DNA from: Pseudomonas viridiflava | Lineage (GTDB): Bacteria; Pseudomonadota; Gammaproteobacteria; Pseudomonadales; Pseudomonadaceae | Assembly: GCF_900590885.1 (NCBI RefSeq) | Contig: NZ_UUON01000001.1 | Span: 620,001-684,000 of the forward strand | Direction: 5' to 3' | DNA: 64,000 nucleotides | Shown here: positions 62,998 to 64,000 of the stretch, piece by piece | Layout: each line of letters opens with the position of its first letter | Position numbering within the stretch: the stretch's first letter is position 1 | Position numbers and translations under genes: made by a program | Notes under the pieces: generated by a model | What the model saw: only the letters and a program-made list of their open reading frames with translations | What the model was told of the DNA's origin: nothing | Databases searched by the model: none

Positions 62998-64000
62998 CGG
63001 TCACGCTCATGGGCCTGGTTGCGCGCAACGGCGAGGAGTTCGAGGCGGCGCGCGGCACCGGCGTTGTCGAGCAGGCTGGCAGCCTCGCCCGGAAAGCGCC
63101 GACGCCAATTGGGGTGGGTGTCGGTGGTGCCGGGCAGGTTGGCTTGTTCCTCGGCGCCCAGTGCGTCTTCCAACGGCAACAACACCAGCGGCGCACGGGT
63201 GTGGCCGAGGTAACGTACGCTGGCGTCGATCATATGGTCGGTTTCATTGCGGATCTCTTCGACGAAGTTCTGCGGGTCCTGGCTCAAGGCCTGGCGCAGG
63301 GCCTGGCGTTCGCGCAGGCGGTGTTCGCTCCATTGCTCCACGGTGGGCGCATCGATCAGGCCGAGCTGGATATTCCAGTCGATGTCGCGGCTGTGCCACC
63401 AACCGTTGAGGGTCGGCAAATCGTGGGTGCTGGTGGTGGCCAGGGCGTTGTCCGGCCAGTCGAGAATCGGCGTGAACTGGCCGTCGTGGCCCTGTTCGAA
63501 CAGCAGCACGCGCATGCCCAGAATCGAGCGGGCGCTGAGTTTTTCACGCAGGCCGTCGGGCACGGTGCCGAGGTCTTCGCCGAGCACAATGGCCTGGTGA
63601 CGATGGGACTCCAGCGCCAACAGGCGCAGCAGGTCATCCACCGGGTAGTACAGGTAGGCACCTTCTCGCGGCGAGGCGTCCATGGGGATCACCCACAGGC
63701 GTTGCAGGCCCATCACATGGTCGATGCGCAGGCCGCCGGCATGCGCGAAGTTGGCCCGCAGCATTTCGATAAAGGCACGAAAGCCATTGCGCTTGAGGCC
63801 TTCGGGCGAGAACGCGGAAATGCCCCAGCCCTGGCCGGCGCGGTTGAGAATGTCGGGCGGTGCGCCCACGGTCAGGTCGGCGAGCAGCTCATCCTGGCGG
63901 CTCCATGCCTGGCTGCCACCGCCGTCGGCGCCCACGGCCAGGTCGGCGATCAGGCCAACGCCCATGCCGCTGCCTTTGGCGGCTTGCTGTGCGCGCTCCA
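62994..64000 (-). CDS. malQ: 4-alpha-glucanotransferase MalQ, C-terminal part
   Basis: At least 335 residues; the start lies beyond the right edge because the frame is open to base 64000. LRIDHVMGLQRLWVIP (nucleophile Asp), VLGEDLGTVPDGL (acid Glu) and TTSTHDLPTLNGWWHSRDI are the GH77 motifs. It rearranges maltodextrins and is coupled to TreY by a 4-bp overlap. Confidence 0.95.
   Translation of the reverse strand, partial: ERAQQAAKGSGMGVGLIADLAVGADGGGSQAWSRQDELLADLTVGAPPDILNRAGQGWGISAFSPEGLKRNGFRAFIEMLRANFAHAGGLRIDHVMGLQRLWVIPMDASPREGAYLYYPVDDLLRLLALESHRHQAIVLGEDLGTVPDGLREKLSARSILGMRVLLFEQGHDGQFTPILDWPDNALATTSTHDLPTLNGWWHSRDIDWNIQLGLIDAPTVEQWSEHRLRERQALRQALSQDPQNFVEEIRNETDHMIDASVRYLGHTRAPLVLLPLEDALGAEEQANLPGTTDTHPNWRRRFPGEAASLLDNAGAARRLELLAVARNQAHERDR

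Overview
The window looks like part of the chromosome of a fluorescent pseudomonad. The evidence is high GC with Pseudomonas-type codon use, two REPIN-type palindromic elements of the P. fluorescens kind, a cystathionine beta-synthase/gamma-lyase pair, a fused OsmC/YcaO protein, and a GlgX-TreY-MalQ block. Most of it is ordinary core metabolism, transport and regulation. Two accessory stretches stand out (about 35.3-38.6 kb and 40.9-46.1 kb). No rRNA, tRNA, CRISPR array or prophage was seen.

Layout. 1-4.1 kb: nitrate/nitrite assimilation, with a partial nasA-like gene divergent from nirBD. Each side has its own sigma-54 promoter and a leader terminator typical of NasT-style antitermination. 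4.1-9.4 kb: a REPIN, then a branched-chain-type ABC transporter (binding protein, two permeases, one ATPase) with an eroded AMP-ligase gene; the second ATPase is missing. 9.6-15.4 kb: several small regulator/enzyme pairs (MarR with an FAD monooxygenase, Asp/Glu racemase family, HIT protein, aldo/keto reductase with TetR, Nudix, isochorismatase-like). 15.5-21 kb: two exported proteins, a glycine-rich autotransporter, and a lipoprotein hydrolase. 21-30.4 kb: Aer-like chemoreceptor, OsmC-YcaO fusion, REPIN, reverse transsulfuration genes, allophanate hydrolase with a GntR regulator. 30.4-35.3 kb: DapA-like lyase, VOC, LysE, LysR/RidA-like and methyltransferase genes.

35.3-38.6 kb holds the most interesting unit. 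A ToxR/CadC-type winged-helix regulator, two divergent paralogous proteins of unknown function (one exported, one without a signal peptide) and a small protein are all on the minus strand. A near-identical 21-bp palindromic element occurs three times, upstream of the three inferred transcription units. I infer an uncharacterised mini-regulon.

38.7-40.8 kb: a quinone-oxidoreductase-like gene with a stop at codon 4, divergent from a LysR gene across a palindrome. 40.9-46.1 kb: an accessory islet with small cysteine-rich zinc-ribbon proteins, an IS1182-family transposase, a DUF1203 protein and lipoproteins. 46.1-53.7 kb: VOC protein, chemoreceptor, TonB-dependent siderophore receptor, Lrp regulator, acetylpolyamine-deacetylase-like protein and amino-acid permease. 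53.7-64 kb: a minus-strand block of MalQ (partial), TreY, a DUF2934 protein, GlgX, and then a tightly coupled acyl-CoA-dehydrogenase/PIG-L/methyltransferase/glycosyltransferase set. A second PIG-L copy follows; it keeps the zinc ligands but has lost both presumed catalytic residues.
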